Positions 51,123 to 60,725 of a DNA stretch of 64,000 nucleotides are shown piece after piece (position 1 is the stretch's first letter; each line of letters starts with the position of its first letter). Under the pieces are notes generated by a model. The model did not search any database and was not told where the DNA came from. It was given only the letters and a program-made list of their open reading frames with translations. The stretch comes from an uncultured Craurococcus sp. GTDB lineage: Bacteria > Pseudomonadota > Alphaproteobacteria > Acetobacterales > Acetobacteraceae. A program made the position numbers and the translations under genes. Where the stretch lies: NCBI GenBank assembly GCA_902805545.1, contig CADCTD010000065.1:1-64000 (forward strand), given 5' to 3'.

Positions 51123-52169
51123 ATGACCCTCAGGAAGGCCCTCCTGGCCGCGACGGTACTGGCACTGCCGGTGGCCGCGCAGGCGCAGCCGGTCTCCGGC
51201 CTCTACATCGGGGCCGGCGGTGGTCTGAACATCCACCAGGACTCGAACAACAACGGCGTTAGGACGAAGTTCGACGACATCGGCGCCGTCGGTCTCGCCT
51301 CCATCGGCTGGGGCTTCGGCAACGGCCTTCGCGCCGAGCTCGAGGGCAGCTACCGGACGAACGACATCCGCAGCATCACCGCGCCGGGTGTGCGTGGCAC
51401 CAGCGGCTACCTGCGCAACTACGGCGCGATGGTCAATGTGCTGTACGACTTCAACCTCGGCCTGCCGGTGATCCCGTATCTCGGCGTCGGCGCTGGCTAT
51501 GGCTGGGTGGATGTCGACAAGGCGAACTTCACCGGCCCGGGTGGCAGCCGCTATCGGATCGAGGACACCGACGGCCGCTTCGCCTATCAGGGCATCGCCG
51601 GCGCTGCCTTCGCTCTGCCGGTTCCGGGCCTCGCCCTGACCGCCGAGTACCGCTTCTACGGCACGCTCGAGCCGTCGCTGAACGTCGACCGCACGAGCAC
51701 TTTTGGCGCGCCGGGCGGCAACTACAAGCCGACCAACTACAACCACAGCGCGCTGATCGGCGTCCGCTACGCCTTCAACGCGCCGGTTGCCCCGCCGCCG
51801 GTCGTGACGGCGCCGCCGGTCGCCCCGGCGCCGACGGTTGCCCGCACCTACCTGGTGTTCTTCGACTGGGATCGTGCGGACCTGACCGACCGCGCCCGGC
51901 AGATCATTTCCGAGGCCGCCGGCGCCGCGCGCAGCGTACAGTCGACCCGCATCGAAGTGGCCGGCCATGCCGACCGTTCGGGCACCCCGCAGTACAACCA
52001 GCGCCTGTCGCAGCGCCGCGCCGATGCGGTCGCGGCCGAGCTGGTTCGTCAGGGCGTGAGCCGCAACGAGATCATGGTCACCGCTTTCGGCGAGAGCCGC
52101 CCGTTGGTCCCGACCGCCGACGGCGTGCGCGAGCCGCAGAACCGCCGCGTCGAGATCGTGCTGCGCTAA
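51123..52169 (+). CDS. OmpA-like outer-membrane protein, copy 1
   Basis: A 348-residue outer-membrane protein. A signal peptide (MTLRKALLAATVLALPVAAQAQ) is followed by an eight-strand beta-barrel domain (residues about 24-220: GLYIGAGGG, GWGFGNGLRAELEGSYR, YLGVGAGYGW, ALTAEYRFYG), a Pro-rich linker (APPPVVTAPPVAPAP) and a C-terminal OmpA peptidoglycan-binding domain (FFDWDRADLT, VAGHADRSG, NQRLSQRRADAVAAEL). It anchors the outer membrane to the wall. It has a close paralogue immediately downstream. Confidence 0.93.
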   Translation: MTLRKALLAATVLALPVAAQAQPVSGLYIGAGGGLNIHQDSNNNGVRTKFDDIGAVGLASIGWGFGNGLRAELEGSYRTNDIRSITAPGVRGTSGYLRNYGAMVNVLYDFNLGLPVIPYLGVGAGYGWVDVDKANFTGPGGSRYRIEDTDGRFAYQGIAGAAFALPVPGLALTAEYRFYGTLEPSLNVDRTSTFGAPGGNYKPTNYNHSALIGVRYAFNAPVAPPPVVTAPPVAPAPTVARTYLVFFDWDRADLTDRARQIISEAAGAARSVQSTRIEVAGHADRSGTPQYNQRLSQRRADAVAAELVRQGVSRNEIMVTAFGESRPLVPTADGVREPQNRRVEIVLR

Positions 52170-52196
52170 GCGGCACCTTCTCCTCACGGAGACCGG

Positions 52197-52224
52197 AAAG
52201 GGGCGCCTTCGGGCGCCCCTTTTT
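52197..52224 (+). terminator. Intrinsic terminator of OmpA-like copy 1
   Basis: Stem AAAGGGGCGCC (52197-52207) and GGCGCCCCTTT (52212-52222) with a TTCG tetraloop and a T5 run. The region from the stop codon to here resembles that after copy 2, so the duplicated unit includes the 3' end. Confidence 0.93.
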
Positions 52225-52443
52225 GTGTTCAGCCGCCGCGAGGGTGCGCCATCGTGCAACGCGACCTCTGCGTCGGTAAATAAACGTAACAAGATTGTGG
52301 TTTTCATACCACAGGCCCGCCGGTCGCGTTTTCGATAGTGAACTAGACCGCAAATTTTTTCTTCAGATGAGGGAACGCACCCCGCGCCGAACCGGATGGC
52401 CGGTGCCCCGGCGGGATGCGTCTCTTGCTTTGGAGCAATACGG
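52225..52443 (+). other. AT-richer intergenic leader before OmpA-like copy 2
   Basis: This gap is less GC-rich than the neighbours and probably holds the promoter and leader of copy 2. I see an inverted repeat TGTGGT-TTTCAT-ACCACA (52296-52313) that could be an operator, and a run of AAATTTTTTC near 52352. I cannot place the -35 and -10 with confidence. No coding potential is seen. Confidence 0.4.
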
Positions 52444-53613
52444 ATGAGTCTGAAAAGGGCACTGCTGGCCACCGCCCTGGTCTCGGCCCCCCTGCTGGCA
52501 TCCATGGGCTCGGCCAGCGCCCAGCCTGTCACCGGCCTCTATATCGGCGCAGGCGCGGGTGCCAACTGGATCAACAACCCCTCGAAGTTCGACCTCAGCG
52601 GCGACACCGCGCCGGGCAATTTCGGCCTACCGCCCGGCACCACCATCAACAACGCGGGCAAGGCGAACTTCAATGTCGGTTGGGCCGGCGTGGTCAGCCT
52701 CGGCTGGGGCTTCGGCAACGGCGTCCGGGCCGAGATCGAGGGCAACTACCGGGACAACGAGGTCGACAGCATCCGCGGCTTCGGTCTTGCGCCAGTTTCG
52801 CGCGTCGGTGGCTTCCAGCGCACCTACGGCGTGATGGCCAACGTCTTCTATGACTTCGACTTCGCCAATTTCGGCCTCGGGCAGAGCATCCTTCAGCCCT
52901 ATGTCGGCATCGGCGCCGGCTATGCCTGGACCGACTGGAAGAACATCCGGGGCGTGGCCGCGAACGGGCTCGTGATCAACGCCGATGGCGATGACGGCCA
53001 GTTCGCCTACCAGGCCATCGTCGGCGTCGCCACGCCGCTGACCTGGCTCGGCGTCACCGGCCTGTCGCTGACGGCGGAATACCGCTTCTTCGGCACGCTG
53101 CAGCCGGAGCTGGCCACCACCATCAGCACGCCGGCCGGCGCCCGCATCCAGTCCGGCAAGATCGAGTCCGACAACTACAACCACTCGGTCATGCTCGGCT
53201 TGCGCTATGCGCTGTTCCAGCCGCCGCCGGCCCCGCCGCCGGTCGTCGCCGCCCCGCCGCAGGCCGCCCAGGCCCCGGCTCCGGCGCGGACCTATCTGGT
53301 GTTCTTCGACTGGGATCGGGCGGACCTCACCACCCGCGCCCGCGAGATCATCAGCGAGGCGGCGCAGAACTCCCGCCGCGTGCAGGCGACGCGCATCGAG
53401 GTGGCCGGCCATGCCGACCGCTCCGGCACGCCGCAGTACAACCAGCGCCTGTCGCAGCGTCGCGCCGACGCCGTCGCGGCGGAGCTGGTGGCACAGGGCA
53501 TCAGCCGCAACGAGATCAGCGTGACGGCCTTCGGCGAGAGCCGGCCGCTGGTCCCGACCGCGGACGGCGTGCGTGAGCCGCAGAACCGCCGCGTCGAGAT
53601 CGTGCTGCGCTAA
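52444..53613 (+). CDS. OmpA-like outer-membrane protein, copy 2
   Basis: A 389-residue paralogue of copy 1. It has the same plan: signal (MSLKRALLATALVSAPLLASMGSASA), beta-barrel with GLYIGAGAG and GWGFGNGVRAEIEG, Pro-rich linker and C-terminal OmpA domain. The barrel is longer by about 40 residues (loops PGTTINNAG, GLVINADGDDG). The last 100 residues are almost identical to copy 1 and the DNA stays similar past the stop codon, indicating duplication or gene conversion. Confidence 0.93.
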   Translation: MSLKRALLATALVSAPLLASMGSASAQPVTGLYIGAGAGANWINNPSKFDLSGDTAPGNFGLPPGTTINNAGKANFNVGWAGVVSLGWGFGNGVRAEIEGNYRDNEVDSIRGFGLAPVSRVGGFQRTYGVMANVFYDFDFANFGLGQSILQPYVGIGAGYAWTDWKNIRGVAANGLVINADGDDGQFAYQAIVGVATPLTWLGVTGLSLTAEYRFFGTLQPELATTISTPAGARIQSGKIESDNYNHSVMLGLRYALFQPPPAPPPVVAAPPQAAQAPAPARTYLVFFDWDRADLTTRAREIISEAAQNSRRVQATRIEVAGHADRSGTPQYNQRLSQRRADAVAAELVAQGISRNEISVTAFGESRPLVPTADGVREPQNRRVEIVLR

Positions 53614-53640
53614 GCGGCACCTTCTCCTCCTGGAGAAAGG

Positions 53641-53668
53641 AAGGGGCGCTCTCGGGCGCCCCTTTTTT
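53641..53668 (+). terminator. Intrinsic terminator of OmpA-like copy 2
   Basis: Stem AAGGGGCGC (53641-53649) and GCGCCCCTT (53656-53664) followed by a T6 run. It is very like the copy 1 terminator but with a TCTCGG loop. Confidence 0.92.
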
Positions 53669-53676
53669 CGTGGCCG

Positions 53677-54678
53677 CTACAGGAAGTCCTGCAGCATGGC
53701 GACGAGCGGCTTGTCCGCCGGCGGCATGGCGTAGCCGCCCATCTGCCGCGGCTTCACCCAGGACAGCGCCTGCCCCTCCACCGGCCGCACCGCGCCGCCC
53801 CATTTGCGGCAGAGGTAGAGCGGCATCATCAGGTGGAAGGCCTCGTAGCCATGCGAGGCGAAGGTGAAGGGCGCGAGGCAGCTCTCGCTGACATCGATGT
53901 CGAGCTCCTCCTTCAGCTCGCGGATCAGCGCGGCCTCCGGGCTTTCGCCCGGCTTCACCTTGCCGCCGGGAAACTCCCAGAGCCCGGCGAGCGGCTTGCC
54001 CTCGGGCCGCCGCGCCAGCAGCACCCGCCCATCCGGATCGACGAGGGCAACGGCGGCGACGAGCAGCACCGGCTTCTCTGCCCGCGGCGCCTCGACGGCG
54101 GGCGGGGCCAGCAGCGCCTCGCGCTCCGCCCGGAACAGCAGCACCGGCATCGGCCCGCCGCGGGAAAGGAAGGTCTGCATCGCCTCCCCCGCCGGCCGCA
54201 GCCCGACCCGCTGCAGCACGGCCGCCGAGCGCGCATTGTCCTTCAGCACGCTGGCATGGATGGCCCGGAGGCCCTGCGTCTCCAGCGCCCAGCGGCAGAG
54301 CGCCACGGCCGCCTCGGGCGCCACGCCGTGCCCCCAGAATTTCCGCCCGACCCAGTAGCCGAGCTCTGCGCCCTTGCGGTCCGCATCGAGGGTGATGGCG
54401 ACGCAGCCGACCAGCCGCTCGGTCTGCTGACCGCCCGGGCCCTCCTCCTCGCCGGTGATCGCGAGGTGCCAGGCCTCGCCGGCCTCGATCTGCGTCCAGG
54501 TGGAGCGGATCCACTCCTCCGCACGGGCCAGCTCATAGGGGTAGCGCACGCGGGCGAGGTTCTTCGCCACCTCCCAGTCATTGACCAGGCGATGCAGCGC
54601 CGTCGCATCCTCGAGGCGGAGCGGGCGCAGGCTCAGCCGCTCCGTGCGCAGCGGCGGGAAATCGGGCGGCGGTGTCAC
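53677..54678 (-). CDS. GNAT acetyltransferase-Nudix (MutT) fusion
   Basis: A 333-residue two-domain protein. The first about 180 residues are a GNAT acetyltransferase ([23 protein letters not shown], acetyl-CoA region [14 protein letters not shown]). Residues about 200-333 are a Nudix domain similar to 8-oxo-dGTP diphosphatase, with [24 protein letters not shown] (split: [24 protein letters not shown]) matching the Nudix box. MutT cleans oxidised nucleotides; the acetylation target is unknown. It starts at GTG 54678 and converges on the OmpA-like copy 2 gene. Confidence 0.88.
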   Translation of the reverse strand: MTPPPDFPPLRTERLSLRPLRLEDATALHRLVNDWEVAKNLARVRYPYELARAEEWIRSTWTQIEAGEAWHLAITGEEEGPGGQQTERLVGCVAITLDADRKGAELGYWVGRKFWGHGVAPEAAVALCRWALETQGLRAIHASVLKDNARSAAVLQRVGLRPAGEAMQTFLSRGGPMPVLLFRAEREALLAPPAVEAPRAEKPVLLVAAVALVDPDGRVLLARRPEGKPLAGLWEFPGGKVKPGESPEAALIRELKEELDIDVSESCLAPFTFASHGYEAFHLMMPLYLCRKWGGAVRPVEGQALSWVKPRQMGGYAMPPADKPLVAMLQDFL

Positions 54679-54745
54679 GATGGCAGCGGACCCCGGTGGC
54701 GGTTGCGACGTCAGGCTTCGGCCAGGATCGCCACGAGAGGGCGGG

Positions 54746-54821
<76 letters not shown>

Positions 54822-54859
54822 GAACCAGTCCCGCGGGCTTGGGGTCCCGCAGGGCGCGC

Positions 54860-54888
54860 TAGATGCCCTCGCGCAGGCCTTGAGTCAA
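54860..54888 (-). promoter_or_regulatory. Putative promoter for tRNA-Ala
   Basis: On the minus strand TTGACT (54883-54888) and CATCTA (54860-54865) are 17 bases apart, ending 38 bases before the tRNA. A GC-rich discriminator follows, as usual for stable RNA promoters. Confidence 0.4.
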
Positions 54889-54967
54889 GCCCGCTTGTCC
54901 CGGGCTTGCCCCGTCATTAGGTTGCGGCCGCGTTCCTGCGGCTCCGCCCGAAAGCAAGGTCATCGGC

Positions 54968-55279
54968 ATGTTTCTGGATGTGGTGTTCTATCTGGCCGGC
55001 GCGGTGCTGGACCTGTTGTGGTGGGCGGTGATGCTCGCCGTCGTCGTGCAGCTGCTGGTCAATTTCGGCGTGCTCGACACGCGCAATCGCATCGTCTGGA
55101 CAATCGCCGATTTCCTCTACCGGGTCACCGAGCCGCTCTTCGGCCGGGTGCGGCGCATACTGCCGAGTTTCGGCTCCATCGACCTCTCGCCCCTGGTGGT
55201 GCTGCTGCTGATCACCGCCTGCCAGATGCTGCTCGGCGCCATCCGCCGCTCGCTCTTTTTGAATGGGCTGTATTTTTGA
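54968..55279 (+). CDS. YggT family membrane protein
   Basis: A 103-residue membrane protein with a YggT domain: two hydrophobic stretches around LLWWAVMLAVVVQLLVNFGV and SPLVVLLLITACQMLLGAIR, with RVTEPLFGRVRRILPSFGSIDLSP between (split: FLYRVTEPLFGRVRRILPSF). YggT is linked to osmotic response and septum-proximal functions in other bacteria. It overlaps the DUF167 gene (TTGA), typical of yggT-yggU pairs. Confidence 0.9.
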   Translation: MFLDVVFYLAGAVLDLLWWAVMLAVVVQLLVNFGVLDTRNRIVWTIADFLYRVTEPLFGRVRRILPSFGSIDLSPLVVLLLITACQMLLGAIRRSLFLNGLYF

Positions 55280-55584
55280 CCGATGGCTGGTGGCGGTCGG
55301 GGCCTGAGGGCATCACCCTCCGCGTAAAGGTGCAGCCCCGGGCCCGGCGGCCCGGCGGCGGCGGGCTGGCGCCGGGGGTGGACGGGCCGCGGCTGCGCCT
55401 CGCCGTCACCGAGCCGGCCGAGGACGGGCGGGCGAACCGTGCCGCCTGCACCCTGCTCGCCACGGCGCTCGGCCTGCCCGCAGCGGCGGTGAGCCTGCTG
55501 CAGGGCGCGGCCGCGCGGGAGAAGCTGGTGCAGGTCTCGGGCGATGCCGAGGCGCTGGCCGCCAGGATGAGGGATTGGGCATGA
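55276..55584 (+). CDS. YggU/DUF167 family protein
   Basis: A 102-residue protein of the DUF167 family. It shows [44 protein letters not shown] (split: [14 protein letters not shown]) and [17 protein letters not shown], all typical. It starts at TTG 55276 overlapping the yggT stop, the most likely start as no in-frame ATG precedes the domain. Its stop overlaps folD (ATGA). The function is unknown; the fold is RNA-binding-like. Confidence 0.85.
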   Translation: MTDGWWRSGPEGITLRVKVQPRARRPGGGGLAPGVDGPRLRLAVTEPAEDGRANRAACTLLATALGLPAAAVSLLQGAAAREKLVQVSGDAEALAARMRDWA

Positions 55585-56435
55585 CCGCACGGATCATCGA
55601 CGGCAAGGCCGTGGCGGAGCGGCTGCGCGCCGGCCTCGCCGAGCGCATCGCCGCCCTGCCCTTCCGCCCGGGGCTGCGCGTCGTCCGCATCGGCGACGAC
55701 CCGGCGAGCGGCGTCTATGTCCGCAACAAGGACCGCGCCGCGCTCGCCGCCGGCTTCGACAGCGCCACGATCCACCTGCCCGCCGGGACCAGCGAGCAGG
55801 ACCTGCTCGCCCTCATCGCCCGGCTGAATGCCGACCCGGCGGTGGACGGCATCCTCGTCCAGCTCCCCCTGCCGCCGCAGATCAGGGCCGATGCGGTGAT
55901 CGCCGCGGTCGATCCGGCGAAGGATGTCGATGGCTTCCACCCGGTCAATGCCGGGCGCCTCGCCAGCCGCCAGCCCGGCCTCGTCCCCTGCACGCCGAAG
56001 GGGGTGATGCACTTGCTGCGCGAGGCCGGCGCGAGGCTGCCCGGTGCCCGCGCCGTGGTGCTCGGCCGCAGCCAGATCGTCGGCCGGCCGATGCTGCAGC
56101 TGCTGCTCGCCGCCGACTGCACCGTCACCGTCGTCCATTCCCGCACCCGGGACCTGCCGGGCGAGTGCCGGCGGGCGGAGGTCCTGGTCGCCGCCGTCGG
56201 CCAGGCGGAGATGGTGCGCGGCAATTGGGTGGCGGAGGGTGCGACCGTCATCGATGTCGGCATCAATCGTGGCGCGGATGGCAGGCTGGTCGGCGATGTC
56301 GCCTTCGCCGAGGCGCTGCCGCGGGCGGCCGCCATCACCCCGGTTCCGGGCGGCGTCGGGCCGATGACCATCGCCTGCCTGCTCGAGAACACGCTGGAGG
56401 CGGCGCTCGCCCGGCGGAGCCTGCCGGCGGAGTAA
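55581..56435 (+). CDS. folD: Methylenetetrahydrofolate dehydrogenase/cyclohydrolase
   Basis: A 284-residue bifunctional enzyme for interconversion of methylene-, methenyl- and formyl-tetrahydrofolate with NADP. It shows [12 protein letters not shown] with the catalytic Lys, [46 protein letters not shown] (NADP site) and [19 protein letters not shown]. The start at 55581 overlaps the DUF167 stop. Confidence 0.97.
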   Translation: MTARIIDGKAVAERLRAGLAERIAALPFRPGLRVVRIGDDPASGVYVRNKDRAALAAGFDSATIHLPAGTSEQDLLALIARLNADPAVDGILVQLPLPPQIRADAVIAAVDPAKDVDGFHPVNAGRLASRQPGLVPCTPKGVMHLLREAGARLPGARAVVLGRSQIVGRPMLQLLLAADCTVTVVHSRTRDLPGECRRAEVLVAAVGQAEMVRGNWVAEGATVIDVGINRGADGRLVGDVAFAEALPRAAAITPVPGGVGPMTIACLLENTLEAALARRSLPAE

Positions 56436-56440
56436 TCGCC

Positions 56441-57298
56441 GTGGCGGGTTTTGGCCTCGGCCTGCTCTTCGTCCTGATCTGGGCCTCGGCCTTCACCGCC
56501 ATCAAGGGGCTGGTGCCGGAATGGCCGCCGCTCTGGGCGCTGGCGATCCGCTTCTGCCTGGTGGCGCTGTTGCTCGGCGGCGTGCTGGCCTGGCGCGGGC
56601 TGCGCTGGCCCGGCCCGCGGGACGGGGCGCGGCTCGGGGCGATGGGGCTCTTCGGCTCGGCGGGCTATCTGGCTGGGGCCTGGCTCGCCTCGTTGACCCT
56701 GCCCTCCGGCCTGGTCGCGCTGCTTTCCTCGACCGCGCCGCTCTTCGTGGCGCTCGGCGAGGTGGCCTTCCTCGGCCGCCGGGTGCCGGCGATGGCCTGG
56801 GCGGGCCTTGGCCTCGGCTGGCTCGGCGTGGCCGTGCTCGGGGTCGGGCGCGGGGCAGGCGGGTTCGAGCTGCATGGCGTGCTGCTGGCCCTCGGCGGGG
56901 CGCTGTCCCAGGCGGCGGGCATCCTGGTCTTCGCGCCGGCGCGCGGGCGGGTCGATGCCTGGACGGCCAATGCCACCCAGGCGGCGGTGGCGGCGCTGGC
57001 GCTCATCCTGCTGGCCAGCCTGGTCGAGACGCGGCTGCCCGGCGCCCCCAGCCCGATCGCCCTCTTTTCCCTCGCCTATGGCGTGGTGGTTGTCGGCATC
57101 GGCGGCTATGCGTTGTACTTCACCATGCTGAAGCGCCTGCCGCCGGCGACGGCCGCGGCGCTGCAATTGCTCGCCCCGCCGGTCGCCGCGCTGCTCGGCT
57201 GGGCGCTGCTTGGGGAGGTATTGGGCTGGACGGATGTCGCAGGCGGGATGGTGACGCTGTCGGGCCTCGCCTTGCTGTTCCGTGCCCGTGCCGGATAG
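56441..57298 (+). CDS. EamA/DMT family transporter
   Basis: A 285-residue inner-membrane protein with ten segments arranged as two EamA repeats. It shows LLFVLIWASAFTAIKGL, the STAPLFVALGE motif and the second repeat with PPATAAALQLLAPPVAALLGW. Such proteins export amino acids or nucleobases. It starts at GTG 56441, after GGAG. It is five bases after folD and probably part of its transcript. Confidence 0.88.
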   Translation: MAGFGLGLLFVLIWASAFTAIKGLVPEWPPLWALAIRFCLVALLLGGVLAWRGLRWPGPRDGARLGAMGLFGSAGYLAGAWLASLTLPSGLVALLSSTAPLFVALGEVAFLGRRVPAMAWAGLGLGWLGVAVLGVGRGAGGFELHGVLLALGGALSQAAGILVFAPARGRVDAWTANATQAAVAALALILLASLVETRLPGAPSPIALFSLAYGVVVVGIGGYALYFTMLKRLPPATAAALQLLAPPVAALLGWALLGEVLGWTDVAGGMVTLSGLALLFRARAG

Positions 57299-57308
57299 GC
57301 CTCCGTGG

Positions 57309-57337
57309 TTGACCGGCCAGGAAGTCCCGTCTATATG
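57309..57337 (+). promoter_or_regulatory. rplU-rpmA promoter
   Basis: TTGACC (57309-57314) and TATATG (57332-57337) with a 17-base spacer, the same as the trcR promoter. A leader of about 120 bases follows, with a stem CCGGCGGCGC/GCTCCGCCGG near 57348-57374 and a smaller GGCC-TCTTTT-GGCC hairpin. This could be an autoregulation site for L21 (inference). Confidence 0.68.
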
Positions 57338-57463
57338 CCTCGCCTCCCGGCGGCGCCCTGGCTCCGCCGGCGGCCTCTTTTGGCCGATCCCAAAACCGAA
57401 CCCTTGCCCGGGGCAGCGCCGACCCCGGCCTATGATCCTGGCGCGACCAGTTGAGGCCGCACG

Positions 57464-57781
57464 ATGACCTTCGCAGTGATCCGCACCGGCGGAAAGCAGT
57501 ACCGGGTGACGCCGAACGCGGTGCTCACCGTCGAGAAGCTCGAGGCCGAGCCCGGCGCCACCGTCACCTTCCATGACGTGCTGGCCATCGGCGGCGAGGC
57601 CGGCCTGACCCTCGGCGCGCCCACCGTCCCCGGCGCCAGCGTCACCGCGACCGTTGAGAAGCACGCCCGCGGCGAGAAGGTGATCATCCTGAAGAAGCGC
57701 CGCCGGCAGAACAGCCGCCGCAAGCGGGGCCATCGCCAGGACCTGACGGTCCTCCGCATCGCCGACATCGCCGCGGCCTGA
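57464..57781 (+). CDS. rplU: 50S ribosomal protein L21
   Basis: A 105-residue ribosomal protein. It has [14 protein letters not shown] at the start, and the [26 protein letters not shown] (split: [16 protein letters not shown]) motif that contacts 23S rRNA. It lies before rpmA and obgE, the usual order. It uses its own promoter. Confidence 0.98.
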   Translation: MTFAVIRTGGKQYRVTPNAVLTVEKLEAEPGATVTFHDVLAIGGEAGLTLGAPTVPGASVTATVEKHARGEKVIILKKRRRQNSRRKRGHRQDLTVLRIADIAAA

Positions 57782-57800
57782 ACAAGAAGGAGAACTCTCC

Positions 57801-59185
<1,385 letters not shown>

Positions 59186-59189
<4 letters not shown>

Positions 59190-59256
59190 AATTCGCTCGG
59201 TTACACAAGAGGCTAGAGCGGTTCCGTGAGCCGGGTCGAATGGAACCCGCTCTAGC
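59186..59256. repeat. Dispersed repeat, copy 2, with palindrome
   Basis: Related to 17182-17251 (see there). It contains an inverted repeat, GCTAGAGCGGTTCC (59212-59225, reading into 59226) facing GGAACCCGCTCTAGC with one bulged C. Its end carries CTAG, and CTA at 59252-59254 is the stop codon of the minus-strand MFS gene. As at 17 kb, the repeat forms a gene end. Confidence 0.62.
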
Positions 59257-60463
59257 GCCGCCCCGTCACCGCCAGCAGCCCGCCGAGCACGCCGATCCCC
59301 GCCGCCGCGGGCCCGAAGCCGCCGAAGCCGTGCTGCGCGATCATCCAGCTGCCGAGCGCGGCCGCGCCGAGCCAGCCGATGCTCGCCGAGGTGACGTTCA
59401 ACCCGAGCACCGTCCCCCGCACATCCTCCGGCACCTCGGCCAGCGCCGCCATCAGGCTCGGGCGGGCGATGGCATTGACGAAGACATAGGCGAAGCCGAG
59501 CGCCACCGACCCCTCCAGCCCCGGCAACCAGCCGAAGAGCACCAGCGCCAGCGCCGCCGAGCCGAACATCGCCCCGGCGAAGGTCAGCCGCCGGTTGCCA
59601 AGCTTATCGGCAAGCTGCCCGCCCAGCACTGTGCCGAGGATGCTCCCCACGGCGAAGACCGCCAGCGGTATCACCACCCCGGCGAGCGAAAGCCCGTAGC
59701 TCGATTGCAGGAAAGTGGCGAAATAGACGGCGATGAGGCCGTAGCAAATGCGCTCCGCCACCCCCATCGCCAGCAGCCGCAGTACCGGCCCGGTGAGCGC
59801 CTTGCCCCGCACCGTCCCTGCCTTCTGCAAGCCGGAGCCGCCCGGGGCCGGGCGCAGCGTCGTCGCCCAGAGCGCCAGCCCAGCCAAGACCGCGACGCCG
59901 GCGACCACCACATTGACGCCCCGCCAGCCGAGCGAGTCGCCGATCCAGGCCGCCATCGGCACGCCGAGCAGCAGGGTCAGTGACTGCCCCGCCATCACCC
60001 AGCCCAGGGCGCGCCCGCGCTGCCGGTCGACGACGCGCGCCGAGGCCTCGGCCATCAGCACGCCGGTGAAGGCCCCCGCGCAGCCGCCCGCCACCGCGAT
60101 CCAGACCGCGACCCAGAGGAAGCTCCCCGCCTCCGCCACGCCGACCAGGCAGAGCGCCAGCGCCACCGGCCCGCCGATGAGGAAGGGCCGCCGCCCCCAG
60201 CGATCCGACCCGGCCCCCGCCAGCACCGAGGCGATGCCCCAGGTGACCGAGGTGACGGCCATGAGGTTGCCGACCAGCGGCAGGCTCGTCGCCAGGTCGC
60301 GCGACATCTCGAGCAGGAAGGGCGCCCGCGTTGTCCCGCTGGAGGAGGCGGCGAACATGCCGAAGCAGGCCGCAGCCAGCAGCGCCCAGGGCATGGGCGG
60401 CTCGGCAGGTGGCGGGCCCTCGGCCGCATCGCCTGGCGGCATAGGCCAGCGACGACGGGCCAT
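59252..60463 (-). CDS. MFS transporter
   Basis: A 403-residue major facilitator protein with 12 segments. It shows GMFAASSSGTTRAPFLLEMSRDL, the motif-A-like AGAGSDRWGRRPFLIGG and a repeat in the second half (GGQLADKLGNRRLTFAGAM). The cargo may be a drug or small metabolite. The start is at 60463 with GGGGAA upstream; the upstream extension is unsupported. Its TAG stop falls in repeat copy 2. Confidence 0.9.
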   Translation of the reverse strand: MARRRWPMPPGDAAEGPPPAEPPMPWALLAAACFGMFAASSSGTTRAPFLLEMSRDLATSLPLVGNLMAVTSVTWGIASVLAGAGSDRWGRRPFLIGGPVALALCLVGVAEAGSFLWVAVWIAVAGGCAGAFTGVLMAEASARVVDRQRGRALGWVMAGQSLTLLLGVPMAAWIGDSLGWRGVNVVVAGVAVLAGLALWATTLRPAPGGSGLQKAGTVRGKALTGPVLRLLAMGVAERICYGLIAVYFATFLQSSYGLSLAGVVIPLAVFAVGSILGTVLGGQLADKLGNRRLTFAGAMFGSAALALVLFGWLPGLEGSVALGFAYVFVNAIARPSLMAALAEVPEDVRGTVLGLNVTSASIGWLGAAALGSWMIAQHGFGGFGPAAAGIGVLGGLLAVTGRR

Positions 60464-60572
60464 GGCATTTCCCCGGAGGTTTGATGGATTGCAGGTAAGC
60501 CTAAGCGGCCAACCTGGAAGGGTCCAGCCACGAGGGATAGGCTGCGCCCCTTCCCTGCCCCGGAATCCCACC

Positions 60573-60725
60573 TTGCCGAAATCCGCCCGCCCCGACCTGA
60601 TCGGCCTGATCGCCTTGATGCTCATCCTCGGGGTGCTGGTCGGCGGCTACTTCCTCTTCCCCTATGTGCAATCCGTCATGGGCTACCAGGACTGCATCGC
60701 CTCCGGCCGCATCACGGGCTGCTGA
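60573..60725 (+). CDS. Small membrane protein of unknown function
   Basis: A 50-residue product starting at TTG 60573: one hydrophobic helix ([21 protein letters not shown]), then [20 protein letters not shown] with two Cys. The Cys-containing tail suggests it is real, but I have no family name. It converges on glpK, overlapping by 14 bases. The start codon is uncertain. Confidence 0.5.
   Translation: MPKSARPDLIGLIALMLILGVLVGGYFLFPYVQSVMGYQDCIASGRITGC

Noticed and set aside
59240-60725. Two plus-strand frames over the MFS gene
   Set aside because: Antisense shadows, apart from the final 50 codons of the longer one, which may be a small real gene.
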